13,427 nt of DNA from Candidatus Hydrogenedentota bacterium (GTDB lineage: Bacteria > Hydrogenedentota > Hydrogenedentia > Hydrogenedentiales > CAITNO01), in assembly GCA_903922535.1 (NCBI GenBank), contig CAIXUF010001185.1, positions 1 to 13,427 on the forward strand, read 5' to 3'. The notes below the pieces were generated by a model. The model was not told where the DNA came from, searched no databases, and saw nothing but the letters and a program-made list of their open reading frames with translations. Below, piece by piece: positions 12,572-13,427 of the stretch; positions within the stretch are counted from its first letter, which is position 1, and every line of letters starts with the position of its first letter. The position numbers and the translations under genes are program-made.

Positions 12572-13427
12572 TTTCCACCATGCCTCCATCGGTCAAACTG
12601 GAGCGGCAGCGCCGCGAAAGGCGCGACAGCCAGAGCGATTACGCCCCAAAACTCCATCGTCCAGGCCATGTACTGCACCGGCGTGTACCGGTACCCGTCC
12701 CAAAGGACTAGGCCGACCAGGTAGCGGGTCAAACACTGCGCCAACAGAAAGAACCCCGCGGCGCACAGAAGCACCGTCACAGGGGAGAGGAGCCCCCGGC
12801 GCAGGGCGCGGAAGAACATGCCCGCCACATGTGCCACCAGGCACAGCCCCGTAAGGGTGATGACCACTTCCTCGCCGCCGTAGTGCATGAACTCATGCAC
12901 CGGCCCGTAGGTTGAGCCCAGTTGCAGCAGCGGCCAGGCCAGAAGAAGGGCAAGCACCTTGGGCGTGCTGTAGGCCGTCAGGCTTGCGCTGAGCCAAAGC
13001 AAAACCAGCCAGATGAGCAGCCACGTGCGCGCCAGACCGTCAAGGGACTGGTACGCGTCCGCCAGCCAAAGCGGCCAGACTGAAGGCGACAGCAGCAGCG
13101 GCAGGGGCGGCAACAGCCAAAAGAGAACCATCAGCCCCGCCGCAAACAGCCCCGCCGATTCCACGCCCCGGCACACGGCATGAAATCGGGCGCGGGCCAG
13201 TTCCTGCGTGGATATGGGCTTGGCCGCGAGAAATCGAAATTGGCCGCCGCGCACCCGGTGCGCCTCGACCAGCCCCCGGCAGGCCGCCACGATGAAGCAT
13301 GTCGCCACCGACACGACCGCGATACCCGCAGTCAGCAAGAAAACCGGCACATATGAGTCCCAGATCAACAGACGCAAATCGATGAGCAGGAGCATGAAAA
13401 GCACCGCAAACAGGAGCGGATAAAGCA
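12568..13427 (-). CDS. Putative ABC-2-type permease (5' end beyond window)
   Basis: At least 286 residues are present, and the frame is open to the right edge. The GTG at 13404 lies mid-helix with hydrophobic in-frame codons before it, so the true start is outside. I count about six membrane segments. Between the first two is GGQFRFLAAKPISTQELARARF, which resembles the cytoplasmic loop of ABC-2 exporters where a P-[ILV]-[ST]-x-x-E/Q-L motif precedes the next helix. No ATPase is in the window; one would be expected just upstream. The substrate is unknown. A general multi-pass protein of another kind cannot be excluded. Confidence 0.7.
   Translation of the reverse strand, partial: LYPLLFAVLFMLLLIDLRLLIWDSYVPVFLLTAGIAVVSVATCFIVAACRGLVEAHRVRGGQFRFLAAKPISTQELARARFHAVCRGVESAGLFAAGLMVLFWLLPPLPLLLSPSVWPLWLADAYQSLDGLARTWLLIWLVLLWLSASLTAYSTPKVLALLLAWPLLQLGSTYGPVHEFMHYGGEEVVITLTGLCLVAHVAGMFFRALRRGLLSPVTVLLCAAGFFLLAQCLTRYLVGLVLWDGYRYTPVQYMAWTMEFWGVIALAVAPFAALPLQFDRWRHGGK

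Overview
The window is about 13.4 kb of GC-rich bacterial DNA carrying twelve intact and two edge-truncated protein genes, nearly all on the minus strand. The two small plus-strand genes lie at about 10.0-11.0 kb. LpxA and LpxB, a twin-arginine signal on the DUF362 protein and a NapG/NapH-type iron-sulfur protein indicate a Gram-negative, lipid-A-making organism with an anaerobic or redox-versatile metabolism. The gene set and the several unfamiliar proteins suggest an under-sampled lineage (PVC-like or Hydrogenedentota-like). That placement is an impression, not something the sequence proves. No rRNA, tRNA, CRISPR array or insertion-sequence transposase was seen, and no gene-free stretch exceeds about 225 bases.

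Region 1 (1-4087, minus strand) is a lipid A cluster read in the order lpxA, a four-helix-bundle gene, a Gfo/Idh/MocA oxidoreductase, lpxB, polA (5' part only). The oxidoreductase, lpxB and polA overlap by a few bases and look co-transcribed. An oxidoreductase between lpxA and lpxB recalls gnnA, which acts in making the 3-amino sugar analogue of lipid A. The four-helix-bundle gene (IVP family) is a foreign-looking insert. A perfect 30-base inverted repeat brackets it, an imperfect 45-base direct repeat lies upstream, and there is a scrap of a second, deleted copy. This is the most unusual structure in the window.

Region 2 (4259-4727, minus) is a compact hicB-hicA toxin-antitoxin pair with its own candidate promoter.

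Region 3 (4804-8603, minus) is a probable three-gene operon: a Tat-exported DUF362 protein, a membrane protein that reads as a NapH-NapG fusion with many 4Fe-4S cysteine motifs, and an MFS transporter. A good extended -10 element precedes it.

Region 4 (8771-10997) has a PflX-type radical SAM protein on the minus strand, divergent from two small cysteine-motif proteins of unknown function on the plus strand. All three have a GTTACAAT element at a promoter-like position.

Region 5 (11022-13427) begins with a strong GC-rich hairpin between convergent genes. Beyond it on the minus strand are an unrecognised 472-residue membrane-anchored protein and, overlapping its start by four bases, a multi-pass protein resembling an ABC-2-type permease that runs off the right edge.
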